Assembly (NCBI GenBank): GCA_029339195.1
Contig: JAPTJF010000372.1
Coordinates: forward strand, 1 to 63,873
DNA length: 63,873 nucleotides
Direction: 5' to 3'
Origin: Micractinium sp. NFX-FRZ
Lineage: Eukaryota; Chlorophyta; Trebouxiophyceae; Chlorellales; Chlorellaceae
Below the pieces are notes generated by a model. The model had not been told where the DNA came from, made no database searches, and saw nothing but the letters and a program-made list of their open reading frames with translations. The position numbers and the translations under genes are program-made. Shown piece by piece: positions 11,048 to 22,878 of this stretch; position 1 is the first letter of the stretch; the number at the start of each line of letters is the position of its first letter.

Positions 11048-12964
11048 ATGCAGTCCGCTATCGTGCAGACCCCAAGCCTGGCTCGCCCGGCCGCCGCTCG
11101 GGCAGCCGCACAGTCCCGCGCAGCTGCAGCGGCCCCCACGGTGCGCCCCGACATGCATGATTGCCAATGCGCGTTGCGGGGCGGCGATGGCCGAGCAGGG
11201 CAGCCTGCCCACCGGGTGTCGATGCCAGCTCCACTTGCAGGGCCGCACCGGCGTGGTCACGCGCGCAGCTGCCGAGGAGGTGAAGGCCAGCACCAATGGC
11301 GCTCCCCTCAAGCCCTCCAGCGCGGCCATGGACTTCGACGAGCTGACTGAGCTGATCAAGTGCGTGGGCGGGGCGGTGGCGGTGTGGGAGTGAGGCGCGG
11401 GGCCGCCAGAATGGTTGCGTGATGCGCTTCGCTGCATGCTCATGCTGGCACGGGTGCCAGGAGTGTTTGCGTGTGTTTGCGAAGCCAGTAAACGTCAAGA
11501 CAGATTGATCAGGGCATGTAGCCGGCAGCGTTCATGCATTGCTGGCGCTCAAACCGTGCACTGAACACTGGCCCCCCAAGTGCAGGATGGTGCACTCCAC
11601 CGACATTGTTGAGCTGGAGCTGAACAGCAAGAAGTTCAAGCTGTCTGTGAAGAAGAAGGAGGCGCTGACGGCAGCGGAGCCCACCATCATCCACATGCCA
11701 GCCCCCGCAGCAGCCTATGCGCCCGCACCCGCGCCCGCGGCGGCCCCGGCCCCCGCCGCCCCCGCCCCCGCAGCAGCGCCCGCGCCGGCAGCAGCCCCAA
11801 AGCCTGCGCCGCCCGCCGCCGCCGCCGCTGTTGACGGCGTGGAGGTTGTGTCCCCCATGGCGGGCACTGTCTACCGCTCCCCCGCTCCCGGCGAGCCCGC
11901 GTTTGTCAAGGTGGGTGGGAACTGTGAGTGGGGAGGCAGGGTGGGGTGACACGAGCGGTTGCAGGCCAACAATTCATTGGTTGAAAGAAGGCCCCAATTG
12001 TGGCCCATGTCCGGCCTGGGCAGGCGCAGCAGGCAAGAGTCGCCCCAGGCTCCCGGCGTGCGCCACTTGGCAGTGTGCAGGCGCCGCCTTCTTTACCAAC
12101 CGGCCCCACCCACCACTTCTTGCCTCCCCCTGCCTGCTGCCCCCTTCCTCCTACAGGCGGGCGACCGCGTGACCAAGGGCCAGGTCATCTGCATCATCGA
12201 GGTGAGGGCGCCTGGGGCGTGATGTGTGGCTGGGGGGCTGCACGCCGCTACAAAGGCGCAGCGGGCAGCGCGTCTGGCGTGCTCTTGTGGGGCATGCTCT
12301 TGTGAGGCACGGCGGTGCACTCCTGGCAAGCACCATGAGAAGTGCTTCAAGCACCTGGTGGGCAGTGCAGCCTCTGGGGCAGTGCCAGGGCGTGCGTGCG
12401 GTGGGCAGCGGAGCGCACCCGCCGCGCCTCCCGTGCCCGACCGGCCATACCCCGCCAAACTCCACTGACCCGCGTTACGTTTCTTGGCCTACCAATTTGT
12501 GCTACATTACAGGCGATGAAGCTGATGAATGAGATTGAGTGAGTAATTTGCGTCACGTATGGGCACTTCAGGACGCTGGCGGGCAGCAGGGCGCACCCTG
12601 GGTGGCACCGCCAAGTGTTGTCATGCTTTGCCCTGATGTGGTCCATTGCTGCCTTCCCAGCACTCAGCCCGCCCACTTTGTTTGGCCCTGCTACCACTTT
12701 CCTTGGCGCAGGGCGGAGACCTCTGGCACTGTTGTCCAGTTTATGGCGGAGAACGGAGACGCCGTGCTGCCCGGTGGGTGCGGGTGCGGCGGTGTTGATG
12801 GTGCTGCGTTGCGGCCTGTTGCTGGTGCAATGTGCAACATCCTGCCCCGCCATGAGGGCTGCCACCGGCGGCAGCCGTACTGCTGCCGGGCATATCTTAG
12901 CTGGGCGTTCGGTGCCACGGGCAGCGTGCCGGTTGGGTCCGGCCTTGCACCTGCACTGCAACTT

Positions 12965-12995
<31 letters not shown>

Positions 12996-13169
12996 TGGTA
13001 TTGGGTGGTTGTGGGGGCAACCGACGGCACAGCACCAGCAGCTGTGCTGCCTGCTGCGTGTCTCTGATGCTGCCAAGCGGCCTGGAGGAAGCTGCCTCTC
13101 TGTGTTCTTAACACGTGCATTTGTGATGCTGCCCCTGCAGGCCAGCCTCTGATGCTCATCAAGCCCTGA
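11048..13169 (+). CDS. accB: Plastid acetyl-CoA carboxylase biotin carboxyl carrier protein
   Basis: This is a seven-exon gene of 232 codons: 11048-11140, 11241-11359, 11586-11910, 12157-12201, 12513-12538, 12712-12773, 13141-13169. It carries the biotin that shuttles CO2 in the multisubunit acetyl-CoA carboxylase feeding plastid fatty-acid synthesis. An Ala/Arg-rich transit-like N-terminus (MQSAIVQTPSLARPAAARA) is followed by the conserved DFDELTELIK and IVELELNSKKFKLSVKK segments, a long Pro/Ala linker, then the biotinyl domain: VVSPMAGTVYRSP, AGDRVTKGQVICIIE, AMKLMNEIE and a GTVVQFMAENGDAV tail. The lysine of AMKLM, about residue 197, is the expected biotinylation site and sits in a 26-base mini-exon. 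Length fits bacterial AccB plus a transit peptide. Confidence 0.95.
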
Positions 13170-14260
13170 AGACCCTGACACCGACACAAGAGAGGCTGGC
13201 TGCCGCGCGTGACAGCCAGCGCATGTCTGCGCCTGGCTGCTGCAGCCACTGGAAGGGCACATGCCAGCCTGGGGCACTTCCACCCCCCTCTCTGGTTCTG
13301 TTTGAAGCGCCCTGGGCGGGCGCGCGCCAGGCCCAACCTCAGTTGCTCCCGTCTGATCAGCTGCCGCTGTTTGCACAGTTTTTTTCGTGTGTGCAAGCTA
13401 CCTCGTGTGCCTTTTCCCTCCCCCCCCAATTGTTCCTGCTCCCAATTGTTCCCGCCCCACATCATTTCCACCCACCTCCCTGATCACTGCTGCCCTGCTC
13501 GTGCCACTGTAAGTGGCGTACTGACCGTGCATACCCACAGATCCACACAGGGCTCGTAGCCTGAGCGATGACATTCCGGCAGCCGCTGTGCTGGATGTGG
13601 TGGGTTGAGGTGCAGGGTGCTGCTGCTGGCTGCCTGCTGCCCCCCTGATGCTGCAACTGTCTGCCTGCTGGGTTGGCAGCTGCCCAGCAATTTTAGCATG
13701 GGGTCCCCATAGGGGGCAGACATTGCAGGCTAGATCACATGCGCATGCTTGCCGGTGGAGCCACAGATGGCAGCTCATGTTTGTGGCCGTGACCACAACA
13801 ATCTGCCCCTCACAAATGTGAGCTCCAGCCCTTCTTCCCACCCACTCAGCGCCCGCCATCGCAGCAAATGTGGGCCTAACATGAGCATACACTGCCGTGG
13901 CTCCTGCTGCTGCTACTGCCTGAGAAGGTGCGTGAGAGGGCTGGGATGTGCTGCAAGGGGCAGGTCATACAGCAATACAGGTACCAACCGAGTAGGCAGC
14001 CATCAGCAATCAATATGTGGGGTGAACGAGGCCAAAGGAGGCTTGGCCAAGCGGGCTACGGGAGCAGCCAGGCGGGAGCAGGGAAACGCAATTCATGGGT
14101 AACGTACACGTGCAGGTCAGATGCACCACTGCTGTCAGCTGCGCGCGGCTGCTAGTTCACGGGGAGGCAAACAGCTGTCTAGCACGGCTTGGAGCAAGGG
14201 CGCGCATTGCCGTGCCAGCCAATCCGTCCAACCCAGCCGTGCCATGCCGCCCCCCCGATT
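13170..14260. other. Convergent intergenic region
   Basis: The 3' ends of the BCCP and asparaginase genes face each other over 1.09 kb. A TGTAA motif is present for the plus-strand gene. Open frames are short and without recognisable protein content; I see nothing else. Confidence 0.5.
13508..13512 (+). terminator. TGTAA poly(A) signal, BCCP gene
   Basis: TGTAA lies 339 bases after the BCCP stop codon. It matches the green-algal polyadenylation motif; assignment by position only. Confidence 0.35.
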
Positions 14261-17200
14261 TCACAGCTCCCCCGCCAGCGGCATGCCCAGCGGCAGGTCC
14301 CGGTACGCCAGGCACAGCATGAGCTTGACGGTCGCGCACTCGGGCGTCATCTGCGGCCCGCTCTCCACCCCCAGCTTCAGGGCAGCGCTGCCGCTCTTGT
14401 AGAGCTCCGGGTGCAGCGGGCCCACGGTGCACTGGCTGGACAGGTAGACCAGCAGCCCCTTGCGCCGCTGGTCCCTCAGCCAGGGCAGCCAGCCGGAGTC
14501 GGGGCGGTCGGGCATGTTGCCTGCAGGGGCAGGAAGCGGGGGGGGCGGGGTAGCCGGGCATCGGGGCAGAGCGGGCGCATTCACGGCAATGCATGACTAC
14601 CGGCTAGAGAGCGCTCACCCGGTGCACCGTTGTGCAGCGCACGAGGCCCGCCACTCTGCTGTACGCTGTCCGCCTGTCTCACACACAGTGATGTCCCATA
14701 CACACTGGCCCTCCCATGCCACCGCCTGCCCTGCCCCCACGCCTCACCCACTCCAAACGACTCCAGCACCATCCCCTTGACCCCACGCGCCGCCAGGTCG
14801 CCATACTGCGGGCGGGCAGGGCGGGCAGGTGCATGGCAGGGGAGCACGTCAGTGACGGGGAGGTTTGGTGGGGAGGGTGCAAGGCACACGGGGCATTGTG
14901 CCTTGTGTGCGGCTGCCCCTGCTGTGTAGGCTCTGCCGCTATGCGCACTCCCCGCACATCACACTGTCACATCAGATCCTGCACCCACCATGGCACGCGG
15001 GTCGCTCCCAGGAATGATGGGCACCCGGACAACGCGGGGGTCGAGGTTGAAGCGGGGGCGGTACACACCCTCCACCTGCGGTACAGGGCATGGGGGCATG
15101 GTGCGAGCAAGGAACTTGATGATTGGGGGGATTGAGTAAAGAGGAAAGAAGATGAGTAAAAAAAGAGTAAAGAAGATGCAGATGGTAGGCAGTGGCAGTG
15201 ACATGCGGTGCACGCTGGCAGGTGCTCCAGTTGAATGGCAGGGCTGGGCTGGTGCAGGCCACTTGCCGCAGCGCTCACGTTCAGGAGCGACCGTGTGTTC
15301 CACTGCACATCCACGCCCATGGCCGCCAGGTGGGGGTAGTTGAGGCTGTCAAAGGCCTGAAGGGAGGGGGAGGGGGGAGGGGGTCAGGGGTGAGCCCAAG
15401 CCGGCGGGCGTTCACAAAGGCGAGGCACCCCGGCCCAGGTTCACGTGTGGAGAGGGCAGGCATCTAGCAATGAAGAACAGGGGAGCCCACACGCAAGCTC
15501 AGCGTTTGCGCATGCAGATGTGCCCCCACTCTGCCGAGTCATCAGCAATCAACCTTGTTCCACGCCCAGCCCAGCCGGGCGCCTGGAGCTCAACCTGCGC
15601 CGCGCTGCCCCCCACCCCCTCCCCCTCCCCGCCCTGCCGCCTGCCCACCTACCCCATCCGCCGCCCCGGCCCTGGCCTCCCACCCCGCCCACCTGGTAGT
15701 TGCTGGAGTTTATCTTCTGCGCTCGGTTGCCCCTCATGAGGCGCCCCCCAAAGCAGATGGCCACCTCCTGCACAAGACGTGACCAGGCTCAGAACGGGGG
15801 CGAACCGCTTGGCCGCCGAGATACGGGTGGTACGGTGGTACGGCAGTCGAGGGGCGGGCTTGGGGCTCCCAAACGATGTATTTCGACCATGTAATGACAG
15901 CGATGCAGAAACAACGCGATAAGGGGCGGCCAGGCAAGAGTTGCGGTACCCTGCTGCCCACCTGCAGGTGCACGTGCGGCGGGCTGAAGGAGGCGGTGGC
16001 GCAGCATAGGCTGTCCAGCAGGTTCTGGCGGGCCTGCAGGCAGAGAGATTAGAGCGGCAGGGTGGCCACACTTGTAATTGGTGCGGGGGCAGACTGTGGG
16101 CACCACCTTTGGCAGGCCAGCAAGTGGTGCGCCTGCAAGGAGGTGCGGTGAGGTTGGGAGCGGCACGGCAGCAGCGATTATGGTGCAGTGCGGGAGAGAG
16201 TAGCATGCACGTCTGGCCAGTTCAGCTGCACCTGAACGGAGGCTTGTGACAGGCAGGGCAGCAGTTCTTGGAGCACAGTGCGGCAGATATCACATGCACG
16301 CTTGGGCCAGCGCAACAACAGCAGCAGCAGCAGGAGCATTGTGACAAGAGAGGACGCGGCTGAGTGCTGGGAGCTTGATGCTGCGTGAGGTGGCACCTTC
16401 CAGGAGAGGGAAGAATCCTGACCATGGCAGGCACTCTTTCGCCCGCAAGCCCCGCACCCCTGAGCCCTCTACCCCTCTGGCACACCAAGCGCCACTCACA
16501 TCGGAGCGGGGCAGCGCCAGCGGCAGCTGCGACCCCGTCAGCACGATGGGCTTGCGGAAGCCCGCCAGCATCAGGCTCAGCGCCGAAGCGGTGTAGCTGC
16601 AGGGCAGGAGAGGCAGGGGCGGGGGAGGATCCACCATGGGGTGCAGCAGGTGGTTGGGGACTGCTTCTGCCAGCTGCCAAGCGGGATCGGAGCGAGGGAA
16701 GGTCGTGCTCCACTTTTGCCCTGCTGCTGGTGGCCCCCTTGGCTGCTTCCTGCCCCCGCCCGTCTTTTTTGCCTCTGCCCAACAACACAAGCAGCCAGCG
16801 CTTACGCCATGGTGTCTGTGCCATGGGCAATGAGGAAAGCGTCGTACTGGTCGCGGTGGGAGTCCAGGATGCGGGCCAGCTGCAGCACAAGGGGGGTGTG
16901 CCATCACGTTCGGTGACACGCCACCAAGAGGGCATGTGGGGCGGAAAGGATGCGTGCATTGCAACCCAGGATTGAGACCAGCGCATCTGCTCAGCAGCAG
17001 GAGGGGGACAGCAAGGAGCCTGCAGCCCAGGGCGTCATACCTGCACCCATTGCTGGGGGCCCACATTGCTGCTGTCTGCAGGAGGAGCACGGTGGAACAG
17101 ACCAGTCAAGGGCCAAGCACCGCATGCAGGAAGGACCAGAGATGCTGGTGCACGACGGCCCCAGAAGCTAGGCCGTGTTAGAGCTGCACGCACTGGGGGC

Positions 17201-18276
17201 CATTAGGGGAGAGGCTTCCACTGGTCTTGATCCTTTTCAGCGCAGGCACCCAATCACCGACCATTTGCAGGGGATGTCACCCCACGCTGCCCGGCATTCT
17301 TACCCATGTTGAAGGCGACCCTGAGGTCAAGGCTGGCGAAACTCTTCAGCTCCGGCACCTGGCTGACCAGCGACCCCAGCATCTTGCCGGGGCGCAGCGC
17401 CTCGCTCTTCCCGGGCTTGTGGTACGTCCCCCCCGTGCCCTGCACGGGTAGGGTGGGGTGGGGTGGGGAGGGCACGCGGGCAATAACGGGCAGGACGATC
17501 AGCAGCAGCGGCAGGGACGGCTGGGCATGCCAAGCCTTGCCCATGCCGTGCAACTGTGCCGCTGACCACCCCAGCAGCACTCGCACGGGACACCCAAACA
17601 TCACAGCACAATACTAACAACAGCAGCACCTGCAGCGATAGCGTCAGTGGCAGCAGCAGCGGCTCACTGGGCGCAGGATCATGTGTCCCTCCAAATCTTG
17701 CTCGTAACTGGCACTGGCGTCCATGCCGAGGGTGCCTCCGCAGTGCAGGAGCAGCACACGTGGCAGCGGGCGCGCAATCATGATCACCGGTGCCTGGACG
17801 GCGGCCTGGTGTGGCTGCTGCTTTGCTTGCTGCCGCTGCGCTGCCGGCGGCTGCGCCCCCTGCTGCGGTGGTTGAAGCGGCACTGCTGCTACAAGCTGCC
17901 CTGGCTCCACATCCAGCGCTGGATCCAGGTGGATCCCATTGTGGCTGTTGTCTGGCGGTATGCTCGCTACTGGGAGCGGCGTGCCCACACCTGGTAGATC
18001 ACTGGCACTGCTGCCGCTGGTGCGTGTGCTGGCTGCCTGTATGGGAGCGCCGGCGCCAGGGAGGGCGGGAGGCAGGGCGTCAAGCGGCTGGAGGATGCGA
18101 TCCCCGGTAGTGTCACAACCCACATGCGGCACCCTGGCGCCTCTGTGACTTGCCTGCTTCGGAGAAAGCCCGGCCACCTGCCGCTGCCTGCCACTGGCCC
18201 CAGCGCCTGCCTTCCTGGGCTGTCGCGGCCCGCTGCTGGCGGTCTGACTACATGTGATCGCCGCCCTGGCGTGCAT
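14261..18276 (-). CDS. Type I (bacterial-type) L-asparaginase
   Basis: Eleven exons give 526 codons: 18276-17668, 17439-17304, 17075-17041, 16879-16806, 16596-16500, 16033-15962, 15767-15693, 15356-15279, 15075-14989, 14805-14748, 14520-14261. The enzyme hydrolyses asparagine to aspartate and ammonia. Seen: the first active-site block VLLLHCGGTLGM with its threonine, GTGGTYHKPG, SSNVGPQQWVQ, the second active-site block LIAHGTDTMAYTASALSLM, PIVLTGSQLPL, the CFGGRLMRGNRAQK block and a complete C-terminal domain. The first 170 residues are Arg/Ser/Ala-rich, like a plastid or mitochondrial transit peptide. The chosen ATG at 18276 is the first in this frame after an upstream stop, but an extra 5' exon is possible because a TTTCTTCAG acceptor lies near 18388. 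No ankyrin tail is present, unlike animal ASPG. Confidence 0.92.
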
Positions 18277-18826
18277 GAGGGCCGCGGGCGGAGCCAAGCA
18301 GGTAGTCGAGGAGTGGGCAGCGGCACGGTTGCGGGAGGACGGCAAGTTGCTTGGCAGCGTGGAAACGGATGTGGCAGCTGAAGAAATCTAACGTGGCGAC
18401 AATGAACGTCTTGGCCTCCGCAACCTTCTGCCGGCGCCCTGCCAGCTGGCGGCAAGTATTCCGGCGCTTATCGTGCGCTCGGTCGTGTGCTGTCGTCATG
18501 CTCATTACCATACAATCTATTCCTACAGTCTCGAAGTGCATCAAAGCTCTTGGTCGGCACCTGCAGGAGAGCGCAAACTTTGCGCTGCCCTTACGACGAA
18601 AGCAGGCCGCTTTCTGCTGGGAGGGCCAGGTCAGCCGGCACGCAAGCGGCTGTCACACTTCACATACCGCCAGCAGCTAGGCAAGGCCTGTCGGGGAGCG
18701 GCGGCAGGCGGAGGTGCCCACCGGCGCCACTCACCCAGTTGGTGGGTGTGAGAGCAGCCCACCCGGCGGCTGCGGTGCCAGGTGGTGGGCTTTGCGCCGT
18801 CAGGGCGTTTGCTGCCCAGCAGTGCG
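18277..18826. other. Divergent 5' region, exons unresolved
   Basis: The stretch separates the asparaginase gene from the next plus-strand gene and must hold promoters and 5' leaders. Several open frames cross it, for example 18473-18751, but I could not join any to the downstream exons with confidence. First exons of either gene may be hidden here. Confidence 0.4.
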
Positions 18827-20369
18827 ATGGGCAACCCCATTGTGCGGCCAGACCCCGACCCGCTGCCCTGCTACAAGGGTTACTTCTCTGCCCACGTGAC
18901 GGCACACGAGGTTGGCAGGTGCGCACCATGCGGGCCTCGCAGCGCAGCTTGCTTCCTGGCGGACGCTGGGGAGCTGTCCCACATGACATGCTGGCGCCAG
19001 CGATGCAGGCAGAGCCTCTTCCTCAACCAACTGTTCTGCAATGCATGTTTACGCCCCACCTCCCTCCCACCTGGCGCAGCCACTCTGGCGATGTTTTTGT
19101 GCGGCAGCAGCGTGAGGCCGCTGCCGCCTTTGTGCCTCTCGTGTCGCTGGATGGAGGCACGCTGCAGCCGGCGTGGACGGGGCAGCGGCTGCACTGGGTG
19201 TGCGGCGCCGCCGAGGAAGGGGGAGGTGAGCGGGAGGCCAATGTTCATTGCAGCTAGTCCGGCTGTTGTGGTCCCCCTTGCTGCGTTGCTGCACTCCAAC
19301 CATCCTGCACACCGTCAACTACCCTGTGCACCCCTCACATCTGTGCGTGCCTGCAGCCTTCTTCCGTGTGCACTCGTGCGGGCAGCTGGAGTACCTGGGC
19401 ACGCAGCGGCACCCCTCCCCAGACTTCCTAGAATTTGCAGACACAGATGCAGCGGCGGCAGCAGAGCGGCCAGTCAGCCCGGGCTATGTGCTGTACGTGC
19501 CTGCAGAGGTGAGGGGAGCGAGCGCATGGTGCAGTCGAGGGAGCGGGCGGTTGGATCAGGCAGGGGTTAGCATGATGTGGTGCACACTCGTAGCGCATTC
19601 CGAGCAGCAGGGAGCGCGATTGCTTCCCACGCATTCCTCTCCCCTCTGTCGTGCCTGCTGCCCGTCCTCAGGGCAGCTGTTCTGCCGCCCCACTCCTGCA
19701 CGCGCACAGGAGGTGGAGGATGACAGCGCGGATGAGGCGGAGGGGTACCAAGATGCACCTGCTGTGTATGTGGTGAGCCTGCTGCCTCTGCTGCCCTGCT
19801 GGGCTCATACTACTGCTGGGGTGCATGCCTGGCTGCCTGTCCCTGTCTTGCCTGCTCGGCTGTCCTTCACGCCCACACTTGCGCACCGCGCTGCGAGTTG
19901 CTGCGCATTCCAGGCAGCTTGCCCTTTCCCACGTGTCCTTTACCCTCTCGTCTTTTCCCCACCCCGGGCTTTGCCACGCGCAGGGCGGCGAGCCGCCCGA
20001 GCTGCCCCCCGCCGACCGACCCAGCTGCCTGCGCTGCTCGTCTGCAATGCACTTTATCGGGCACTGTGATAGCGATGTGTTCAGCGACGACATCGGGGAG
20101 TGCACGGTGAGGAGCACCTGACCGCAGGCAACAACCCACCAAGCGCAGTTGCACTGCCGGGCAGCTGGCAGCGCAGCTAGTGTATCTGCCTACCTGCATA
20201 CTGCCGTTCCGTACCCGCCCCGTCCTGTTGGCATCAATTGGGCCCACCCTCTTCCCCCCGCCCCTCCTCCCTTCCCTCGCCCACCAACTTGCCCCCCGGC
20301 ACGGTTTGCTTGCAGGTATATCTCTTTTACTGTGAGGAGTGCCGCGTGCAGTGCTGCCTGGAGCAATGA
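18827..20369 (+). CDS. Unrecognised Cys-rich protein, 5' end uncertain
   Basis: Six well-phased exons encode 209 residues: 18827-18918, 19080-19225, 19357-19508, 19710-19772, 19984-20106, 20316-20369. I do not recognise the family with confidence. Visible features are FVPLVSLDGG, FFRVHSCGQLEYLG, an acidic EVEDDSADEAEG segment, and a Cys-rich end in which CLRC, then HFIGHCDSDVF and FYCEEC could bind zinc. The end weakly resembles the closing segment of YwqG/DUF1963 proteins; this is a guess. The frame stays open for a short distance upstream of the first ATG, so the true start may be in an earlier exon. Some distant functions, such as a protein-quality or cyclin-like role, cannot be judged. 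Confidence 0.65.
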
Positions 20370-20993
20370 ATGGCAGCCAGGCATGCTCGCGCAATGTGTC
20401 CTGACTGGGGCTCGCAGGGCTGCCAAGCAGCCGCCACGCAGCTCGTGGGCCCCCACCGCTAACCGACCACCTGTGCATCCAGCTTCCCGACACATGCTCC
20501 CTTTTTGTGTACTTTCGCTCGGTTGCTCTCCTCACATCCTTGCTGTCCTTGCCCGCATCCCGTGGCTGGCCGCCTCAGATGCTCAGGCCAGCCCTCCTCC
20601 CTTCACAAACTGCCCCACCAGTCCCCTGGCCACTGTCCCCACTGCACCGTACTGCAATGCACTGCTGACGCTATAGTTGAACCTGTCCGCATTGTTTAAA
20701 TCGCACACACGCACACGGGTCCCACGCTCTAGCGTGCAAGCAGCCCAGACCAGTCCTGTTTCTTAGATGCTGAGCAGCCGCGTGTACAGTGCCAGAGCTA
20801 GCCAGGTGTTGCATCGTTATACATGCCTGTTTGCATCAAAGAGACGGATGTACTTGCAGTTTGGAAACAACGTACTTTGTCGCTCAGATTTAAAAACCTC
20901 TCAAGGAGCTAGCAGCAGCTGCGCATGCAGTGTGCAACACGGCCGCCTTGTGCGCTGTCTGCAGTTCTGGCTGGGCACAGCGCTCCGCCTGCT
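20370..20993. other. Convergent intergenic region
   Basis: These 624 bases hold the 3' flanks of the Cys-rich protein gene and the sterol isomerase gene. Local AT-richer patches occur near 20690 and 20830-20900. No TGTAA in the expected sense and no further gene is seen. Confidence 0.5.
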
Positions 20994-22501
20994 TCACTGC
21001 CGCTTTGCCTTGCCGCCCTTGCCGCCCTTACTGCTGCCCACTGCTGCTGCGATCTTGCCCCATGCGTGCATGACGCACAGGAACGGCACCACGATCCAGA
21101 TTGCGTTGATGATGACAAAGTAGAACCAGAAGTAGAGGGGCTCGGGGCGGGAGTGCACAAAGCCTGTGTGGGGTGGGGGTGGAGGAAGGGGTCGGTCCGT
21201 CCCATGGGGTGAGGGTGGTGAGCAGATGAAGGAGGCCCGCGGGTGCGGTGCATAGTTGGCAGTAAACACATGTGGACAGCGAGCAGCAGGGGCAAGGGCG
21301 GGCAGCAGGGGCAAGGGCGGGGAGGCGTTGAGCAGCGCTCCCCATGCGTGCGCCGAGGCGGGCGCATACACCACCATGCCACCCCGGCTGCGCCCCTCCC
21401 TCGCACGCCCACACCCCACGCCCCTCCCGCGCACCCCACCCACCCTCGAGGTAGCAGGTGCCGTAGTAGAGCACGTCCCCGTAGATCTGCCCCACCGACA
21501 CCACCACCATGAGGGTGTAGCGCCAGGGCTTGGAGGCGAGGATGCCCCAGACCAGCAGGGGGCAGAGGGGCCCCCAGAGGAAGGCGGTGATGGCCTCCAT
21601 GGAGATGATGAACGAGTCGCGGCTGGCGTAGCGGCTGTCAGCCTTGCTGTACTCCTTCCCTGACAATTGCGCAACAGAGGGGGCAGAGAGCAGAGAGGGC
21701 AGAAGGGGGGATCAGGGTGTGGGGGTGAGAGGGGTGGGGGGAGGCAGGACACAGGGGCCAGGACAGGGAGGGGCAGGGAGGGGCAGCCTGGCGGGTGGGA
21801 ACACCGCCCCGCTCACGGTGCTCCCTGGCTATCTGCTTTGGGTGCCACACGTGCGCCTGTGCACATCGCCTTTCAAGCCTCCCACGCATCGCCACGCAGG
21901 TGAAACATTACACCCCAACCCCTTCCCCCTCCTCCTCTCTACCTCCCCCCGCTTCCACGTTCCCCGCCCTCACATGTGTCTGACAGGTAGTTGCCCGACT
22001 TGTCCTGGTAGAAGTCTGCCTTGGCCACCACCCAGCCCTCAATCACAAAGTGGATCAGGCCGGACACCATGAACCAGCAGGCCAGGACGCGCTCCTTGCC
22101 CGTTAGGTGCGTGTGCCGGCCTGCGGGCGGGCAGAGCGGGCAGGTGGACCGGCGAGTGGGTGTGGTGGGCGGAGCGGGGCAACGGCACAAGGATGGCGTG
22201 CACGGGTGCTCAGCAATGAAGCCCACATTGGGTTCTGCTTCGCATTGGTGGGCGCTGCTGGGAGTAATGCAGGCGCACGAGGTGGTCCACCCGTCGCCAC
22301 TGGCTGCCCACCCGCTGCCCACCCGCCGCCGCCGCGCGGCGCCCCACCTGACAGCTTCCAGGTCGCTGCGAAGACCACCAGCACGGCTGTGAAGAACACG
22401 CCCAGAATGTAGTCGAAGTCCACCTGCATCGGCACGTAGCCGGGCAGGTGGAGGTCGAGCGGGAAGTAGGGGTGCCGGTCGCCGGCGGGCTGGACCGTCA
22501 T
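20994..22501 (-). CDS. HYD1: Sterol delta8-delta7 isomerase (EBP/HYD1)
   Basis: Four exons encode 228 residues, almost the length of human EBP (230): 22501-22348, 22120-21974, 21659-21444, 21163-20994. The enzyme shifts the sterol B-ring double bond from C8 to C7 in ergosterol/phytosterol synthesis and is an ER membrane protein. It has about five hydrophobic helices and the EXPERA-family blocks: FDYILGVFF, SGLIHFVIEGW (with the catalytic His and Glu), WKEYSKADSRY (acidic residue of the active site), SMEAITAFLWGPL, VGQIYGDVLYY and a Lys-rich C-terminus typical of ER retrieval. A codon split T/GG across the second intron restores the conserved W of WKEY, which supports the splice sites. The start is the first ATG in frame. 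Confidence 0.94.
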
Positions 22502-22878
22502 GGCTGCTGGGAGATGCACAGGGGTACCAGAGGCGATCGGAGAATGCCAGGAGGGGCGCAGGCATCGGAAAGTTTCAGTTCATCGGGCAGCAGGCCGCAG
22601 CAGCAAAACAGCGGCGGGTCGCGTGATCGTCTCGGACGATCGTTTGAAACACGGCCTCTCAATCCTTTAGCAAAAGCGCCCGCCTCTCTGCGCGCCTCAC
22701 AGCTACACCCGCAAAACACTCTCCCTCGGGCTTCAGACTGGCGCTCCGGCCATTGCAGGGTGCTTGGGAGCAGGGCGCGGACATCCGAGGGTGACAGACG
22801 GCGCACAGCGTCGCTCCCCCTCTGCTCTTCGCGCCGGTGCCGGTCGCGGCTGGCGGCAGCGCCGCCTAGCGACACAGT
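22502..22878. promoter_or_regulatory. Divergent promoter, HYD1 and MRG
   Basis: A 377-bp spacer lies between two outward-facing start codons. It contains a perfect dyad at 22625-22641. No TATA box is obvious. Confidence 0.5.
22625..22641. promoter_or_regulatory. Perfect dyad GATCGTC-TCG-GACGATC
   Basis: Seven-base arms GATCGTC and GACGATC flank a 3-base spacer, roughly midway between the HYD1 and MRG starts. It has the form of a dimeric transcription-factor site. No factor is known from the sequence. Confidence 0.5.
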
